A stretch of 38,116 nt of DNA from Komagataeibacter sp. FXV3 (GCF_015155755.1 NZ_VWPI01000118.1:1-38116), one strand, 5' to 3'; shown: positions 17,131 through 26,093, counted from the stretch's first letter. Program-made: numbers and translations. Notes: generated from the letters alone by a model not told the origin.

Positions 17131-17505
17131 CCCTGTTCCCATGCGCAGGAGCCCGGGCATGAGCGGCGCACAGGGCAGCGACCTGAACCGCAGCCCGGTC
17201 GCCTGGATCATGCCGAAGGCGCATCCATTCCGCTGCATTCATGCGTGCGTGAAGCCCGGCCACGTGGCGCGGTGATAAACGGCAATCACCCCATTGATCA
17301 GGCCGAGGCCGCCGAACGCCTCATTGCCGCTCCCGAACATGAACGCATGCATGACGCGCGCCTGTGGACCTGCGGCAGAAACGCGACCGGGGTGAACGCA
17401 GCCAGCAACTGGATGATGAAGAACCCAGCCATGTCATGGTACCTGCCGTGCACAAGCTGCGTTCGGTCGTGGCGGAAACCGGGCGCCGCTTTCCCCCCAT
17501 CCCCA
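17131..17505. other. Intergenic region between convergent genes, possible gene remnant
   Basis: These 375 bases lie between the 3' ends of dld (plus) and the MFS gene (minus). GC content stays high. Two frames on the plus strand give protein-like stretches that switch frame around 17360 (AERLIAAPEHERMHDARL, then HVMVPAVHKLRSVVAETGRR). This could be a frameshifted remnant. I recognise no family, so no gene is called. Confidence 0.3.
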
Positions 17506-18855
17506 TCATATGTGGGGATGCAGGGTCTGTTCCGGTTTCGCCACCACGGCGTGGGTGGCGCTGGTCAACGGGTGCGGCACGACTTCACGGGGCTTTTTCA
17601 CCTGCCGGCGGACATAGTATTCCGCCAGCCCCACCAGCCCGAACCCGATAAAGGCAAAACACGAGGACAGGACCGGCAGGCCGCCATACGACCAGTGGGT
17701 ATCCACGATATAACTGCCCGCCCACGCGCCGACCGCGTTGCCGAAATTGAAGGAACTCTGGTTCATGACGGCGGCAATGTTGGGCGCGGATCCGGCACAG
17801 GCAACCACGTATGTCTGTAGCGGGGCCATGGGCGCATAGATGAACACACCCCACAGGAACAGCAGCACAAGGCAGGCCCATGGATGCAGGCTACCGGGCA
17901 CCAGCAGCACCTGCACGATCGCAACAGCAGCCATAAGCCCGGCACATGATGGCAGCATCTTCCAATCCGCCAGTTTCCCACCCAGCAGGTTGCCCAGGCA
18001 CAGCCCACCCCCGATCATGAGCAGGATGACATCAATCGCATGCGTGCTGAAGCCGGATCGGGTCTGCAGGAACGGGGTGATGTAGGTGAACAGGGTAAAC
18101 ATGCTCGACGACGTGCACATTGAAACCAGCATCATGGTCACGACCAGCGGATGCAGCATGGCCCGGAACTGCGCCGATAGCGGAATGGCGGGACCACTGG
18201 CCCGGTCCTGCGGAATCCACAGCCACATGGTGGTCCATGCCAGCACGCCCACGGCACAGATCAGCCAGAACGCCATGCGCCACGATGTCATCTGCGCCAC
18301 GACGGTACCCATGGGCACGCCAAGGATCATGGCCAGTGTCAGCCCGATATAGACCAGCGACAGGGCTTCCGCCCGTCTGGCGGGGGGCACGACCTGCGCT
18401 GCCATGATGGACGCCGCGCCATAGAATGTCCCATGCGAAAATGATGTCAGCACGCGCGCCAGCATGAGGCTGGCATAACTCGGCGCCAGGGCGCTGCATG
18501 CATTGCCCGCGATGAAGATCGCCATGGTCAGCAGCAGTGTTGCACGGCGTGACAGGCTGTTGGTCAGGATCGCCACCAACGGCGATGCAATGGTCACCCC
18601 GATGGCGTAGCCCGATACCAGCAGTCCCGCCTGCGCGATGGAGACATGCAACCCGGCCGAAAGCTGGGGCAGCAGCCCCATGACGATGGTTTCCGTCGTG
18701 CCAAGGCCAAACGCCCCGATCGCAAGGGCCAGCAACGCAACAGGCAAGATACGCGTCCTTGAGTTTACGGTAGCGGCCCATGCCGCCACGCCGGAAGAAG
18801 GGTTGGACGCATCGGAAAACGGATGCGCCCTTTCCCATCCGTAACCGTCGATCAT
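17506..18855 (-). CDS. MFS transporter, AraJ-like sugar/drug efflux
   Basis: This is a 12-helix major facilitator of 449 residues. Signature segments are LLALAIGAFGLGTTETIVMGLLP (helix 1, cited for the TE motif), GYAIGVTIASPLVAILTNSLSRR (loop 2-3) and SFSHGTFYGAAS (helix 4). They match the DHA1/AraJ-YdhP group of sugar or drug exporters. ATG 18855 is chosen because conserved sequence begins about 30 residues after it. The open frame extends to 18981, but that extension is low-complexity and unlike the family. The ribosome site is weak. It lies alone between dld (convergent) and the lipoprotein pair, with 147 bp to the next gene. The substrate is unknown. Confidence 0.88.
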   Translation of the reverse strand: MIDGYGWERAHPFSDASNPSSGVAAWAATVNSRTRILPVALLALAIGAFGLGTTETIVMGLLPQLSAGLHVSIAQAGLLVSGYAIGVTIASPLVAILTNSLSRRATLLLTMAIFIAGNACSALAPSYASLMLARVLTSFSHGTFYGAASIMAAQVVPPARRAEALSLVYIGLTLAMILGVPMGTVVAQMTSWRMAFWLICAVGVLAWTTMWLWIPQDRASGPAIPLSAQFRAMLHPLVVTMMLVSMCTSSSMFTLFTYITPFLQTRSGFSTHAIDVILLMIGGGLCLGNLLGGKLADWKMLPSCAGLMAAVAIVQVLLVPGSLHPWACLVLLFLWGVFIYAPMAPLQTYVVACAGSAPNIAAVMNQSSFNFGNAVGAWAGSYIVDTHWSYGGLPVLSSCFAFIGFGLVGLAEYYVRRQVKKPREVVPHPLTSATHAVVAKPEQTLHPHI

Positions 18856-19002
18856 GGCGGTCTGTCTGCCCGGGTGGGAAAAGGCGGCTGTACCAGATTT
18901 CTGCGTTCCTGACCGCAGGGAAATGCAGGTAATTTGGAAATATATTTTATGCAGGGACCTGATACTCGTGCAGGAACACAAACTTAATACATATCTCTTA
19001 TT

Positions 19003-19647
19003 TTAATGTTTTCTGTCCGCATTACCGTATCCGTTGCCCCGCCGTAGGCTGACCAATGGCGTCACCGGTGCGATGGCCGCACACCGTGCGGCGTCCCATG
19101 AATGGATCAGGATACGAATGACCTGGCGCAACGCGTCACGATCCGCCATCAGGCGCTTTGCCTCCCCCTGTCTTACGCGATCATTCTGTCCGAACAGGGC
19201 TGTCTCATATCCCATCTGCCGCCCCATTTCGACATCGGGCAATGATGACAGCGGGGCGTAGGATAATGACAGGCTGACCTGCTGGCTGCTGGTGCGGCTG
19301 GCATCGGTGGCAAGGCCAATGGTCGGGGCGGTTGTCAGCGTCCCCACACTGAATTCACCGCCACGGGTAAAGCTGCCGGCAAGCTGCAGCATCACATCCC
19401 CCGCAATCGTGCCCATCACGGGGTCCGCTGTCTGCTGGGCGCACTGGGCAGCCCGCACCGTCTGGCTGAAACGGGCATCCTGCTGTGCGGTCCAGTCGCC
19501 TGCATGTGAAATAGGCACTGCCCCCGCCCGCGCCAGCGTGGACTGTATGCCCGCCATGGCGGCCGGGATCGTGGTCTGTACGGCCCGGCCATGTGTACAA
19601 CCGGACAGGCATGCGGCAATGACCAGCATGGGCATAAGGATTTTCAT
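19003..19647 (-). CDS. Lipoprotein, unknown function
   Basis: This is a 214-residue lipoprotein. The signal MKILMPMLVIAACLSGC has a textbook lipobox (LSGC), so the mature protein starts at that Cys with THGRAV. The remainder is polar, with Ala/Gln-rich helical segments (RFSQTVRAAQCAQQTA; ETALFGQNDRVRQGEAKR) and a Ser-rich strand region, SRTSSQQVSLSLSYAP. I do not recognise the family. ATG 19647 has AGGA six bases upstream and gives the shortest complete signal; reading on to 19806 would run into the upstream gene. It begins 34 bp after the papain-like gene, so the two form an operon and may work at the cell surface together. Confidence 0.75.
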   Translation of the reverse strand: MKILMPMLVIAACLSGCTHGRAVQTTIPAAMAGIQSTLARAGAVPISHAGDWTAQQDARFSQTVRAAQCAQQTADPVMGTIAGDVMLQLAGSFTRGGEFSVGTLTTAPTIGLATDASRTSSQQVSLSLSYAPLSSLPDVEMGRQMGYETALFGQNDRVRQGEAKRLMADRDALRQVIRILIHSWDAARCAAIAPVTPLVSLRRGNGYGNADRKH

Positions 19648-19681
19648 GATCATCCTGCAAACGGGAACGTTGATGGCGCTT

Positions 19682-20497
19682 TCAGCGGGCGATGGAGGAG
19701 GGCATGCCTGTAAGGTAGGCTTCATTGCTGGCAACAAGGGCATCCCAATCCTGCCCCGTGGGGGCCAGGATCCCGCCCGGCAGCAACTGCCGCCATGCCA
19801 GACCATGGGCTTCCATCAGGCGGCTGCGCAGCCACCGCCACGTCGCCTTCTGCAGGCTGCCCCATGTCAGCAGCGTGACAAGGTCGGTATCCGCCGTGCC
19901 GTCATAATCCCATAACAGCAGGCAGTGACCACCCGCGCTACCCGGTGTCGGGTCACCATGGCTGGCGGGCGTGACAGCATCCCATACCCGGGCAAGGTTG
20001 CCCGTGGTATCTTCCCACATATCCGCCTGCGCAAGCCGCACCCCCAGATAGGCGGCGGACAACCCCGCCGTGATATTGCGGATGCCATTCAGGTCACCAG
20101 TATCCACGCTGCCCCATAACGGGAACAGCGTCTGGTCAGCCAGGGCATATCCGTCCCGCAGCGCGGTGGCCAGGACATCCACTTCCACCCCACCCTGATC
20201 CGTCTGCGGATGACCCGGCACATACCCGGTTGAACGGGCATAAAAACGCACCGCATTGTCCGTATTCACCGCAATCTGGTAACCCGCCAGCGCCGCCGTG
20301 GCACGGATATGGTTACCGATCCCCGCCGCCGTGCAGTCCCCCAGCACGTCATTGCCCAGCATATGTGGCGCGGGATCAATCTGCTCGCGCCCCAGTCGCG
20401 GCGGGGCCTTGCGGGCCATGAAATTACGCATGCCCGATAGCAGGGGCTGGCGCGCCTGTATTCGGGCGGGAAGGCAGCCAAGTTTGCGCAGCGTCAT
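19682..20497 (-). CDS. Papain-like-fold (C1/C39-like) protein
   Basis: This is a 271-residue protein with a cysteine-peptidase layout. Cys55 lies in NDVLGDCTAAGIGNHI, His191 in SAGGHCLLLWDYD, and a downstream LLTWGSLQKATW could supply the Asn/Asp-side region. I recall uncharacterised bacterial and phage proteins with the same GDCT...GGH...WG order. Activity is inferred and not certain, since inactive relatives exist. No signal peptide is evident. The open frame continues upstream to 20758, but that extension is encoded by copy D of the dispersed repeat, so ATG 20497 is taken as start. A lipoprotein gene follows 34 bp downstream in the same direction. Confidence 0.75.
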   Translation of the reverse strand: MTLRKLGCLPARIQARQPLLSGMRNFMARKAPPRLGREQIDPAPHMLGNDVLGDCTAAGIGNHIRATAALAGYQIAVNTDNAVRFYARSTGYVPGHPQTDQGGVEVDVLATALRDGYALADQTLFPLWGSVDTGDLNGIRNITAGLSAAYLGVRLAQADMWEDTTGNLARVWDAVTPASHGDPTPGSAGGHCLLLWDYDGTADTDLVTLLTWGSLQKATWRWLRSRLMEAHGLAWRQLLPGGILAPTGQDWDALVASNEAYLTGMPSSIAR

Positions 20498-21023
20498 TGC
20501 CTGTATCCATGTCTGACCGGAGGGGCACAAAACCCCTTCATTTGGTGCATCGTGAAAATTACAGAAAGTTTTGGTAAATATTTCTTCAAAAAGCTTCAGT
20601 AAAACGCTGCCTTTAAAAAAAGGCCGCATCCAGAAACTTCCATTATTCAGGGAAAGTATTTTTACTGTTTCGCAATAGAGAAAAATATAGATGTGAAGGA
20701 TGCAGGCAGCAAACAAAACGACACGATCCTGCCCGACACGGCAGGCTGGCCGTACCATCCGTGATCATCTGTAACGAATTGCAAGGACAGGACGTGCGCA
20801 CATGCCTTTCCGTAACAGGAAAGGGCTGTAAAAACAGGAAATTACAGGAAAAAATGGCATTTTCCATGCCATGTGCCGCCGTGTTGTTCCTGAGGAAAAA
20901 AACAAGAATACCCTATTTTACCAATTGACAGGAAAGTGTGTTATTTTTAAGGCAATGTTGTCGTTTTACGGTCAAGATCTGAATTGTGTTGCGTCGTATT
21001 TCAGCAAAAGGTTTTTCTGGATC
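20498..21023. other. Intergenic region between divergent genes
   Basis: These 526 bases hold copy D of the dispersed repeat and a perfect small hairpin at 20728-20745 (CCTGCC...GGCAGG, 6-nt loop). The right part, 20820-20990, is AT-rich and probably contains the promoter of the small gene at 21024. Open frames here have no support. Confidence 0.45.
20562..20640 (+). repeat. Dispersed palindromic intergenic repeat, copy D
   Basis: This is a diverged copy. It starts with AGAAAGTTTTGGTAA and continues with TTCTTCAAAAAGCTTC, in which the left half of the first palindrome has decayed. The right hairpin CGCTGCCTTTAAAAAAAGGC and the closing AGAAACTTCC are recognisable. It lies 65 bp upstream of the papain-like gene start, so here it sits at a 5' side rather than a gene end. 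Confidence 0.75.
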
Positions 21024-21185
21024 ATGTCACTTGAAAGCATTGCCCTGTCACAGACAGGCCAGCACCATGACGATCGTCCCGCCAGCAAGCCGGCAGGATA
21101 CCACCACACGCCAATCCGGGGCATCCTGTTTGGCCTAATGTTCAGCGTGCCACTATGGGCGCTGGGGTTTTTTCTGTTTCGATAA
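21024..21185 (+). CDS. Small single-span membrane protein
   Basis: This is a 53-residue protein with a hydrophilic His/Gln-rich N-terminus and one C-terminal transmembrane helix, RGILFGLMFSVPLWALGFFLF. Very small proteins with a GL-x-FS-x-PLWAL helix seem familiar from acetic acid bacteria, but I know no function. ATG 21024 is preceded only by a weak CTGGA. Reading from 20871 in the same frame adds an unlikely extension. The repeat copy E begins 43 bp after the stop. Confidence 0.5.
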   Translation: MSLESIALSQTGQHHDDRPASKPAGYHHTPIRGILFGLMFSVPLWALGFFLFR

Positions 21186-21487
21186 GAGACCGTTTGAAAA
21201 GCCAGATCGGAAACATCCCGCAACCACAAGGAAGTTTTTGGTGAAGCTTTTTTCAAAAGCTTCGAAAGAACGCCCCCCTTTTTGAAAAAAGGCGGCACTC
21301 AGAAACTTTTCCATGATTTACAGGCATCACCTACCGATATAACGAGGACGGGTATCATGCTGCCGGGCCGTTTGCAGTCCTGACCTGTAATCCGATGGGA
21401 TGTTTTTTGGGGGGAAGGGCAGATGGTATCCCCCTGCCCTGTCATGCGCCATGATTTCTGCTGGCAGGTCCGGCCTGCCCCCGGTGA
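21186..21487. other. Intergenic region holding repeat copy E
   Basis: This 302-base gap lies between two converging genes. It contains copy E at 21229-21310. At 21427-21455 a GGGCAG...CTGCCC inverted repeat might end the minus-strand receptor transcript, though no T-tract follows. No gene is supported. Confidence 0.45.
21229..21310 (+). repeat. Dispersed palindromic intergenic repeat, copy E
   Basis: This is the cleanest copy. The outer arm GGAAGTTTTTGGTG leads into GAAGCTTTTTTCAAAAGCTT, then CGAAAGAACG, the right hairpin CCCCCTTTTTGAAAAAAGGC, and the closing arm CTCAGAAACTTTT. It lies between converging genes. Confidence 0.85.
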
Positions 21488-23803
21488 TCAATTGAACCCG
21501 ATGGACACACCCGCAAAAATGCCGAACCCGTCACCTGACAGCATGGCGGCAGGCTGCTGCCCGTTGCTGGTGGAATAGACCGGCACCACACCTGTTGCGT
21601 AGTGTTTATTGGCAAGGTTGTGCAGGCTCAGGAACACCTGCCGGTGTTTGTTTGGCCACAGGTAACCGATATCAAAATTGTAGATATGATAGGGCGCGGC
21701 CTTGTACTGGTTATCATATGAAGCCAGCACGGAAGACGAGACTTCCACATCGAATGAAGTATAAAATCCGTTCTTCATATCAAGATGCAGTTCCCCCTGA
21801 TAAAAATGGCGCGGAATGCCGGGAATGTAGTTGTGTCCCCATGTTGCGTCATGATTGAAGCGGAAGCTCTGGAATGTATAGGCCTGACGTAGGGAAATGA
21901 TGTTGCCCTGCCATTTGTACAACGTTGAATGGAACGATGTTTCAACCCCCTGATGCGTTGTGGGTGATGCATTGCCGTAAGTGGAGTTGTTGTACAGGAT
22001 GGAATTGGGGGTCGCGACCGCCAGTAATTCATTATGCACGGCGGAGTGGTAGTAGGTGACACTCCATTCCGTACCGGCAAAATGACCGCTTGTCCCCACT
22101 TCAAACGTGGTGGCGGTCTGGGGGCGCAGGTTGGCCCAATCCTTTGTCAGGCCCGTGGCGATCCCCGATGTATAATTGGCGCCCGAAAGGTACTGCCAGT
22201 CCTGCGGACTCTGCACACTGCGGCTGACATTGCCATACACCTCGACATTGGGGGTAATGACGTAACGGAACCCCGCACGCGGTGCGAAATACAGCGCATT
22301 CTGGCTGAAGGAACTTGTCTGCGGGTACGTCTGTGACCCCGAACGCGGGGTATAGCTCAACGCGCCGGCTGCAGTCAGCCAGAAGTTGTGGAAGAGTTCG
22401 GTATTGTTGCGCACATGAAAAACCGTATCACTTCCCCCCAGGTGTGAACGGGTCACAAGAGTACCAAGCGCATAACCGGGATAGGCCGCCTGGCGACGCA
22501 CCCGGTTGTCAATGGTGGCGTCAAGGTCGTGCGATGTATAGATGCCGATATCCGTATCGCTGGCATGGCCCAGCAACTTGTCCTGACGTGTGTAATTCAC
22601 CATGCCGGTGGCATAGTCGATATTGTACAGTGACGAGGTATTACCCAGTTCATGGTCCATCGGCGCGTTCAGGTAGGCAAAACCAACAGTCAGCCTGGAC
22701 TGGTCGTCAATGCGGATCCTGAGCCGGTCGGCAGCATATTTGGTGCCGGGTTCAATGGTTTTTGTGCCCCATGTCGCGTATTCAGGCTGCATCTGGCGCG
22801 GATTGTCACGGATCTGGTCACGTGTCAGGTAATAGGGGTTGCCTTCCCATGTCTGGCGATAGCGGAAGAAAAAGCGGTTATCGACATTGTCGCTGAATTT
22901 GTAACCGTAATTGAAGTTCACGCCGAAATTCGTGGTCTTGGTATTGTCCTGATAGCCACCGCGATAGGAATTGGTCACACTGAGGTAATAGTCGGACCTG
23001 CCGATGACGGTGCCCGAACTCAGCTGTTCCTTGACATACCCGAAGCTGCCGGCTTCGACACGGGCCTGGTAACGCTGTGAATTATATCCCGTCTGCGTGA
23101 CGTAATTGATCGCGCCACCCAGCTGGGTGGAGCCGAAGTCAATGCCATTCCCGCCGCGCATGATCTCGGTATAACGAATGCCAAGTGGTTCCTGCAGCTC
23201 ATTGACCGTGCCGATAGGCGTAGTCAGCGGAATATCATCAAACAGAAACATGATGCCTGCACGCGTGGCGTTCAGCCCCGTCTGGATACCGGAACCCCGA
23301 ATGGAGATACGCAGGTCGTCCGATCCGCAGGGAGCCTGTGCGAAGACACCGGCCTGATACTTGAATGCATCCGCGTTGGTGGCGTTACGTCCCTTAAGCA
23401 CGGTGGCCGCGTCAATGACGCTGGTGCCCCCGGGAATGGTTTTCAGGTACACCTCCGCCTGATGCGTTGCCGCACTGTGATGATGTACGGCGATATGTTC
23501 GACCGTATTGGCATTCAGCCCGCTGCTGTCCGCATGCCCATCATGCTGGCTGGCCGCGTCATGCCCCCCTGCGGCATGCCGGACGGGGCGGTGGGGAATA
23601 CGATGCGCGGTCATGGCATCCGGCACGACAGATGTGGCTGCCACTGCATGATGGGAAGCAATCAGCGCACCAAACAGCCCACTGGCAAGGACGAAGGTAA
23701 GTCTGTTTGGCGCCTCCACGGCAGGAATGCGGCCACGATACTGGGCGTGATGGATATAGGGTGGTGATACGGTGGGGGACAGAAATAATTCACTTCTAAT
23801 CAT
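21488..23803 (-). CDS. TonB-dependent outer-membrane receptor with His-rich N-terminus
   Basis: This is a 771-residue TonB-dependent receptor for active uptake across the outer membrane. The signal peptide (LASGLFGALIASHHAVA|AT) is followed by a histidine-rich linker (about residues 65-115, 11 His) containing a possible TonB box, EHIAVHH. The plug begins at TIPGGTSVIDAATVLKGRN and includes ISIRGSGIQTG and LGGAINYV. A 22-strand barrel follows, ending in GIFAGVSIGFN with the terminal aromatic/Asn of barrel proteins. It is a clear paralogue of the receptor at 35180, sharing for example ARVEAGSFGYVKEQLSSG exactly. The two bracket the organosulfur genes, so a sulfur compound or its metal complex is a plausible ligand; iron-siderophore uptake is the default alternative. 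Confidence 0.92.
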   Translation of the reverse strand: MIRSELFLSPTVSPPYIHHAQYRGRIPAVEAPNRLTFVLASGLFGALIASHHAVAATSVVPDAMTAHRIPHRPVRHAAGGHDAASQHDGHADSSGLNANTVEHIAVHHHSAATHQAEVYLKTIPGGTSVIDAATVLKGRNATNADAFKYQAGVFAQAPCGSDDLRISIRGSGIQTGLNATRAGIMFLFDDIPLTTPIGTVNELQEPLGIRYTEIMRGGNGIDFGSTQLGGAINYVTQTGYNSQRYQARVEAGSFGYVKEQLSSGTVIGRSDYYLSVTNSYRGGYQDNTKTTNFGVNFNYGYKFSDNVDNRFFFRYRQTWEGNPYYLTRDQIRDNPRQMQPEYATWGTKTIEPGTKYAADRLRIRIDDQSRLTVGFAYLNAPMDHELGNTSSLYNIDYATGMVNYTRQDKLLGHASDTDIGIYTSHDLDATIDNRVRRQAAYPGYALGTLVTRSHLGGSDTVFHVRNNTELFHNFWLTAAGALSYTPRSGSQTYPQTSSFSQNALYFAPRAGFRYVITPNVEVYGNVSRSVQSPQDWQYLSGANYTSGIATGLTKDWANLRPQTATTFEVGTSGHFAGTEWSVTYYHSAVHNELLAVATPNSILYNNSTYGNASPTTHQGVETSFHSTLYKWQGNIISLRQAYTFQSFRFNHDATWGHNYIPGIPRHFYQGELHLDMKNGFYTSFDVEVSSSVLASYDNQYKAAPYHIYNFDIGYLWPNKHRQVFLSLHNLANKHYATGVVPVYSTSNGQQPAAMLSGDGFGIFAGVSIGFN

Positions 23804-24177
23804 TGTAGTTTTTCCATTATGACCGCAAGAAACGCATTAATTTGTTAGCGGTCATGATGGACTTTTCATACAGGCATGATGGCCCAGAATCTTAAAAATA
23901 CGGAACAGTTGTACTGAAACAACATATACACATATATTATAGTTAATTATGGACATCCTCACGCTACAACCCGGCGCGAACATTCCGAAAATATCAAAAC
24001 AATATTGTTTCTTATCAGCGTATTAATTAAAATTATGATCGGGATAATTTTACAACCCTTAGTTGCAGCCAGCTTTTCAAAAACGGAAATCTGCTTTCCA
24101 TCAACGCAAAGGATCGCATATACGGCAGGAAGACGTCCGCCACTCGGCCCGGATAATTAACAGCTCATAATTGTTGT
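23804..24177. other. AT-rich promoter region of the TonB receptor
   Basis: No gene is visible in these 374 bases. They carry an 8-bp inverted repeat in the receptor leader (23819-23855) and a perfect 14-bp palindrome, AAACAATATTGTTT (23997-24010). Both are candidates for regulator binding. A classical Fur box was looked for by eye and not found. Confidence 0.5.
23819..23855 (-). promoter_or_regulatory. Inverted repeat in the receptor leader
   Basis: ATGACCGC (23819-23826) and GCGGTCAT (23848-23855) are perfect 8-bp arms with a 21-nt spacer, ending 15 nt upstream of the receptor start codon. It could be an operator, or a leader hairpin that affects ribosome access. Confidence 0.5.
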
Positions 24178-24899
24178 TTATGGAGCCATCTTCCAATTCC
24201 ATGCATGTAACGACGGGAAGGCATGGTTAAGGTAGTCATTCCCCACAATCAGATATTTCCAGAGTACCGGATCATACAGTGTATGCGTGCGCGCATTACG
24301 CCGCAGGTCATCAAGGTTCGGCTTCCGGTCCGTGGCGGTTGTGCCGACCAGATCGATTGTCATATCGACGGCCGCCTGTATGAACTGCGATATGACACTG
24401 TCAGCAAAGGGCGCGCCGGACCTGCAGGCTTTCCAGACCGGGACGATACGACAGCACGGTACCTGCACGTCCGTCAGTTGCACGGTGCCGCTTGCCGTTC
24501 CTTTCCGACCCGTCATTGATGATGCTCAGGTCCGGCGTATTACGGTCGGCAATGGCAAGGCGGCTGTACCCGTCTTTATCAAGCGCCACGATCTGCACCA
24601 GATGCGTCAACAGTGCCGCCGTGCAGTAATGGTTGACGCCTTCCAGGGTAACGGTATCGCCATAGGCACACGGCACGGTCATGCTCCACAGCCCCGAATT
24701 GGAACAAATGCCCAGTTCACACGCGGCAAAACGGTTTTCATGGTCACGCCGCGCGAGGTCCGGCACGATCTGCCAGGCGACTTCGGCTGCAATGTGCAAT
24801 GCCTCCGGATCGTTCGCAATGACGGGCACACCCGCAGGCAGCAGGAAAAACGAGGCGGATATCAGCGTCGCCCATGCCAATAAATTCCGTAAGGGTCAT
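24178..24899 (-). pseudogene. Frameshifted secreted hypothetical protein
   Basis: Two adjoining minus-strand frames look like one broken gene. The first part (24880 down to about 24500) has a signal-like N-terminus, LLAWATLISASFFLLPAGVPVIA, then ELGICSNSGLWSMTVPCAYGD. The second part, in another frame (about 24510 down to 24178), reads VWKACRSGAPFADSV through DPVLWKYLIVGND. The natural ATG at 24899 is also out of frame by one base within a CCC run (24893-24895): dropping one C would give MTLRNLLAWAT. That suggests two frameshifts. The protein family is not recognised. It lies 40 bp beyond the stop of the leftward acyl-CoA dehydrogenase-like gene and was probably once part of that operon. Sequencing error is an alternative. 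Confidence 0.55.
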
Positions 24900-24938
24900 G
24901 ATATATCCGGTCTGGATGGGATCAGGGATGATCGGAAT

Positions 24939-26090
24939 TCATGACAGCACCCGCTGGCCCGCGACCCGACGCAGCAATTCGCCATGGGGCGCATGGATGC
25001 GGCCACACAGCGCGTCACGATGGGCACGTTCCAGCGGATTATGGGTGGACAGCCCGGCATTGCCCGCAAGACCCAGCAGGGCGGATGTAAAATCGGCCGC
25101 TGCATCGACCACGCGTGATTTTATCACGGCTGCATGTGCATTCAGTTCGGGCGGCGGGCATGTGGCCGTGACAGCCGTAGCGTAAAGCCGCAGCAGCATG
25201 GTGTTCATGTGCAGCGTAATGGCGAAGCCCCCTACGGCGTCGCGCATGGCGGGCAGGGTCGAAAGCGGCGCGCCCAGATTGGATGGCACGCGGTTTTTCA
25301 GGAATTCCCCAAACCATGTCAGCGCGGACGTGGCGATGCCATTGTACAAGGCCCCCAGCAGTCCCGTATTCCAGAGCATGAGGATATTGCGTTCTGCCGG
25401 TGGCGTATCGGGCGCATGCAGGGCCAGCGCCGCATCGGGCGGAAGCACAACCTGCGTAAAGGTGACTTCATGGCTGTTGCTGGCGCGCATACCGATATGG
25501 TCCCAGTTTTCAATGACATGAATGCCTTCTGCAATGGTCGGGACCATGAACGTGCCCACCCTTGCCGGGTCTTCATCCGTGCGGGCGCGCACCAGCAGCC
25601 ACGACAGGCCGGGAATGCCGGTGACATAGGCCTTGCGTCCGTTCAGCACCCATCCCCCGGGTGTGCGGGTCGCCACCGTGCCGGGCAGACCGCCGCGCGA
25701 TGCGGAGCCAAGATCGGGTTCCGCCAGCAGGATATTGGTCAGCCGGTCATGCTGTTCCTCTTCCATCCAGCGCACGAAATCACCGGAACCGAATTCATGG
25801 TGGGCAATCGCGGCCCGCACCATGTAATGGTTGACCATGACCAGCGCGGTGGAGGCATCACTCTGCGCAATCCGGCCCACGATTTCCTGCGCAACGCCAA
25901 GGGTAAACGGCGTGGGGCGATCGGGGGTGGAAATGCGCAGCGACAGCAGTCCCGCCTGACGCAGGTCGTCAATATTTTCCTGTGCAAAAATCCCGGTGCG
26001 GTCATGATGCGCCGCACGGGTGGCAAGGCGCGCCTGCAGATGCGTTGCCGCATCAAGGGCGTCATGTGCGGTATGTCGTATCAGGCCCAT
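24939..26090 (-). CDS. Acyl-CoA dehydrogenase-fold flavoenzyme (DszC/SfnC-like)
   Basis: This is a 383-residue protein with the acyl-CoA dehydrogenase fold. The N-terminal helical domain is followed by the beta-domain segments AEPDLGSASRGGLPGTVA and GGWVLNGRKAYVTGIPG, then the C-terminal helices. In sulfur-scavenging loci, members of this fold (DszC, SfnC) act as FMNH2-dependent monooxygenases rather than dehydrogenases. The context (SsuA-like gene 3 bp upstream, monooxygenases across the divergent promoter) supports that role by inference. Its start follows the ssuA-like stop almost directly, so translation is probably coupled. It is a distant paralogue of the enzyme at 27583. True acyl-CoA oxidation cannot be excluded. 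Confidence 0.85.
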   Translation of the reverse strand: MGLIRHTAHDALDAATHLQARLATRAAHHDRTGIFAQENIDDLRQAGLLSLRISTPDRPTPFTLGVAQEIVGRIAQSDASTALVMVNHYMVRAAIAHHEFGSGDFVRWMEEEQHDRLTNILLAEPDLGSASRGGLPGTVATRTPGGWVLNGRKAYVTGIPGLSWLLVRARTDEDPARVGTFMVPTIAEGIHVIENWDHIGMRASNSHEVTFTQVVLPPDAALALHAPDTPPAERNILMLWNTGLLGALYNGIATSALTWFGEFLKNRVPSNLGAPLSTLPAMRDAVGGFAITLHMNTMLLRLYATAVTATCPPPELNAHAAVIKSRVVDAAADFTSALLGLAGNAGLSTHNPLERAHRDALCGRIHAPHGELLRRVAGQRVLS

Positions 26091-26093
26091 GGC

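Noticed and set aside
15841-17238. 465-codon open frame on the minus strand
   Set aside because: It lies entirely antisense to the well-supported D-lactate dehydrogenase. High GC produces long shadow frames, and no motif was recognisable.
18856-18981. N-terminal extension of the minus-strand MFS protein
   Set aside because: The extra 42 residues are unlike transporter sequence, and an ATG at 18855 suits the family better.
20498-20758. N-terminal extension of the papain-like protein
   Set aside because: The extension is encoded by the dispersed repeat copy D and AT-rich flanks. The conserved-looking protein starts at 20497.
23804-24177. Fur box or FecI-type control of the TonB receptor
   Set aside because: No 19-bp GATAATGAT-type inverted array was found by eye, and no sigma/anti-sigma gene pair is adjacent.
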